A stretch of DNA of 64,000 nucleotides from positions 1 through 64,000 of the forward strand of contig NZ_CANMCP010000008.1 of assembly GCF_947496385.1 (NCBI RefSeq). Direction: 5' to 3'. The notes under the pieces were generated by a model, which was not told where the DNA came from, made no database searches, and was given only the letters and a program-made list of their open reading frames with translations. A program made the translations under genes and the position numbers. Positions 62,394 to 64,000 of this stretch are shown here, in pieces (positions within the stretch are counted from its first letter, which is position 1; every line of letters begins with the position of its first letter). The DNA comes from an uncultured Croceicoccus sp. Lineage in GTDB: Bacteria; Pseudomonadota; Alphaproteobacteria; Sphingomonadales; Sphingomonadaceae.

Positions 62394-62569
62394 TACGATA
62401 CCCTTTTTTCCGAGACGCCTCGACCCCCCTAAAGGCCGGAAAAACGTCTGATTACGCCTGCAAGCGATGGCTTCGAACAAAGGGAAGCGCATCCGCAGGT
62501 TCAAAATTTTCGAGATTGTCGGAACCCCCCGCCGCTCTCGTGAGTATTGGGTAAAGGGAAAGCAGTTAA

Positions 62570-63370
62570 CTAGGCAATACCATCGAGGAAGCTGCGCGAC
62601 AGACCGGCTGACTCCCGCGCCGAGTCGTTGAACGGTGGCTTCAACCGACCCCGAAAATGTTCCCGAACCAGAGTTTGCCAGTAGGATTCGGGCGTTTTTC
62701 CGCGCTTTTTCACCTCATCGACGAAATGCTTGGTGCCAAAGCGCACATGGCGGATTTCGTCGTCAAGTATGCGCGACAGAATGCGCGCGCCATTCGCATC
62801 CCCCTGCCCGCGCACCCGTTCCAGTGTCATCGGCGTGATGTCCAGCCCCCGCGCCTCCAGCACCATGGGCACGATCGCCAGCCGCGCCGCCACGTCATGG
62901 CACGTATCCTGCGCCGCCTCCCACAACCCGGCATGGGCGGGCAGCGCGCCGTAATGGCTCCCCATCGTCCTCAGCTTGCGGTCGAGAAGCGCGTAATGCA
63001 TCGCCTCGTCCGCCGCGACCGACAGGAAATCATCGGTAAAGGCGCGCGCCATGCCGCCGCCGAACCGCCCGACCATGTCGAGCGCGAGATCGATGGCGGT
63101 AAACTCGATATGCGCGAGGCTGTGCCACAACGCGATGCGGCCACGCTCGGACCCGCCCTTCCCGCGTCTCGGCATGTCGCGCGCGGGATGCAATTCGGGC
63201 CGGTCGGGACGCGCCGGTTCGTGCGGCATGGCGCAGTCGAACCGGAAATCGAGCCGCCCCGCCCGCCAGTCCCGCACCAAAGCCCGGGTCGCCATGACCT
63301 TCGCCTGCGCGTCGCCCGTCAACAGGACGGCGCGCACCGCCTCTCCCACCGAACGCCGTGGCCCGGTCAA
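62570..63370 (-). CDS. DUF455 family ferritin-like protein
   Basis: A 266-residue protein with a ferritin-like four-helix pattern: HSLAHIEFTAIDLALDMVGRF, VAADEAMHYALLDRKLRTMGSHYG and LDDEIRHVRFGTKHF, each with E or ExxH metal-type residues. DUF455 proteins are uncharacterised; some are near tRNA-modifying MiaE-like diiron enzymes in structure. Translation probably starts at a TTG overlapping the bcp stop (TTGA); a GTG lies seven codons further in. It is the third gene of a run with bcp and the gene at the right edge. Confidence 0.85.
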   Translation of the reverse strand: MTGPRRSVGEAVRAVLLTGDAQAKVMATRALVRDWRAGRLDFRFDCAMPHEPARPDRPELHPARDMPRRGKGGSERGRIALWHSLAHIEFTAIDLALDMVGRFGGGMARAFTDDFLSVAADEAMHYALLDRKLRTMGSHYGALPAHAGLWEAAQDTCHDVAARLAIVPMVLEARGLDITPMTLERVRGQGDANGARILSRILDDEIRHVRFGTKHFVDEVKKRGKTPESYWQTLVREHFRGRLKPPFNDSARESAGLSRSFLDGIA

Positions 63371-63861
63371 AGCGTGCGCGCCGCCTCCAGCACGGCATCG
63401 GCGTGGCCCTTCACCTTCACCTTGCGCCATACGCGCGCGATGCGCCCGTCCGCGCCGATCAGAAATGTCGTGCGCTCCATGCCCATATATGTGCGGCCGT
63501 ACATGTTTTTCTCGACCCAGATGCCCAGCGCTTCGGCAAGGCCATTGCCCGCGTCTGCCGGCGTATCGCTGAAGAGCGGGACGGCGAGCGCCTGTTTCTC
63601 GATGAATTTGGCGTGGCTCTTGGGCGGATCCTTGCTGATGCCGAGGATGGCGACGCCCGCGTCGGCGAATGCGGGGGCGAGGGCGGTGAAATCCTTCGCC
63701 TCGGTCGTGCAGCCGGGGGTGTTGTCCTTGGGATAGAAGAACACCGCCGCCGGCTTCCCGGCCAGCGACGCGGTTGAAAATTCGTCGCCGTCGGGCGTGA
63801 TCAGGGTCATGTGCGGAAATTGATCGCCCACGTCCGGGCGCGTATCCTTGGCATCGGTCAT
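63367..63861 (-). CDS. bcp: Bcp/PrxQ-type peroxiredoxin
   Basis: A 164-residue thiol peroxidase. The peroxidatic Cys is in FYPKDNTPGCTTEAKDFTAL. The position five residues later, where E. coli Bcp has its resolving Cys, is Lys, so this is a 1-Cys form or uses a partner thiol. SKDPPKSHAKFIEK and the C-terminal TTFLIGADGRIARVWRKVKVKGHA are typical. It overlaps the upstream gene's stop (ATGA) and the downstream DUF455 start (TTGA), indicating tight translational coupling. Confidence 0.93.
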   Translation of the reverse strand: MTDAKDTRPDVGDQFPHMTLITPDGDEFSTASLAGKPAAVFFYPKDNTPGCTTEAKDFTALAPAFADAGVAILGISKDPPKSHAKFIEKQALAVPLFSDTPADAGNGLAEALGIWVEKNMYGRTYMGMERTTFLIGADGRIARVWRKVKVKGHADAVLEAARTL

Positions 63862-64000
63862 GTCAGCTCCAGCGTCTCATCGAATATCGCGGCCCAGGCT
63901 CTTGCCACGGTTTGGCGTGCGGTGTCGAACGCGGTCAAGAGCGCGTCCCAATCCTCGCACCGGCACCCCTTCGCCATGATCGTGCGCGCGGCGGGGGGCG
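63858..64000 (-). CDS. C-terminal fragment of a further gene (possibly glnE), cut by the window edge
   Basis: On the minus strand an open frame enters from the right edge and ends at a TGA overlapping the bcp start (ATGA). The last residues read ARTIMAKGCRCEDWDALLT, then AFDTARQTVARAWAAIF and DETLELT. The length and position in front of bcp, and the helical A-x-G...W-x-A-L pattern, would suit the C-terminus of glutamine synthetase adenylyltransferase (GlnE), which precedes bcp in some sphingomonads. The fragment is too short for a firm call. Confidence 0.5.
   Translation of the reverse strand, partial: PPAARTIMAKGCRCEDWDALLTAFDTARQTVARAWAAIFDETLELT

Overview
The window is high-GC, dense chromosomal DNA from an alphaproteobacterium. 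It most resembles Sphingomonadales, and Erythrobacteraceae in particular. The pointers are the ppx-rlmE pair, yebC-ruvC-ruvA-ruvB, divergent timA/secB with mltA and smr behind timA, a GapR (DUF2312) homologue, ZntB-type CorA, single-chain UbiG, and many short dicodon-like overlaps (ATGA, GTGA, TTGA). No organism can be named from sequence alone.

Layout. Positions 1-3461 look like the edge of an accessory segment: a tyrosine recombinase gene cut by a complete three-gene IS66 element, then about 340 bp of unassigned DNA, ending at the 3' side of a tRNA-Gln(CTG) gene. From 3758 onward almost everything is core genome. 3.7-13.2 kb: ppx/gppA, rlmE, a membrane-anchored cytochrome c, pheA, an isoaspartyl peptidase/asparaginase, a lipoprotein-type class A beta-lactamase overlapping a GNAT acetyltransferase, a decayed gene, zntB and ispG. 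13.2-19.9 kb: two L,D-transpeptidase-family genes, acnA, a putative Fur-controlled pair of unknown proteins and a small lipoprotein. 19.9-25.9 kb: the ruv operon with a nucleoside deaminase inside it, yebC, a VOC protein, YbjQ, an SDR, gapR and DUF1244. 26.0-37.5 kb: pyk, a TonB-dependent receptor, a threonine aldolase with an EamA permease, an epimerase-like protein, pepN, pgeF and a nitronate monooxygenase-like protein. 37.6-47.8 kb: katG, lysC, ubiG, a dienelactone hydrolase, an ArsC/Spx-like protein, a PAS-only protein, aroC and ahpCF. 47.8-64.0 kb: smr, mltA, timA, secB, murJ, trpS, small envelope and DNA-binding proteins, murA, galU, a 1240-residue hybrid histidine kinase, an M23 peptidase, a DUF455 protein, a Bcp peroxiredoxin and the C-terminus of a further gene.

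Two themes recur. Cell-wall metabolism is heavily represented (two L,D-transpeptidase-type enzymes, MltA, MurJ, MurA, PgeF, M23). So is peroxide defence (KatG, AhpC, AhpF, Bcp), and katG and ahpC share an upstream motif that may be an OxyR-type operator.

The most interesting unexplained piece is the two-gene unit at 18523-19399: two unknown cysteine-containing proteins with overlapping reading frames directly behind a convincing Fur-box-like sequence. Other points worth checking are an mltA frame without any export signal, a katG frame that runs through a terminator-like hairpin into lysC, and a candidate CtrA site before the hybrid kinase. I saw no CRISPR array, prophage or secondary-metabolite cluster.
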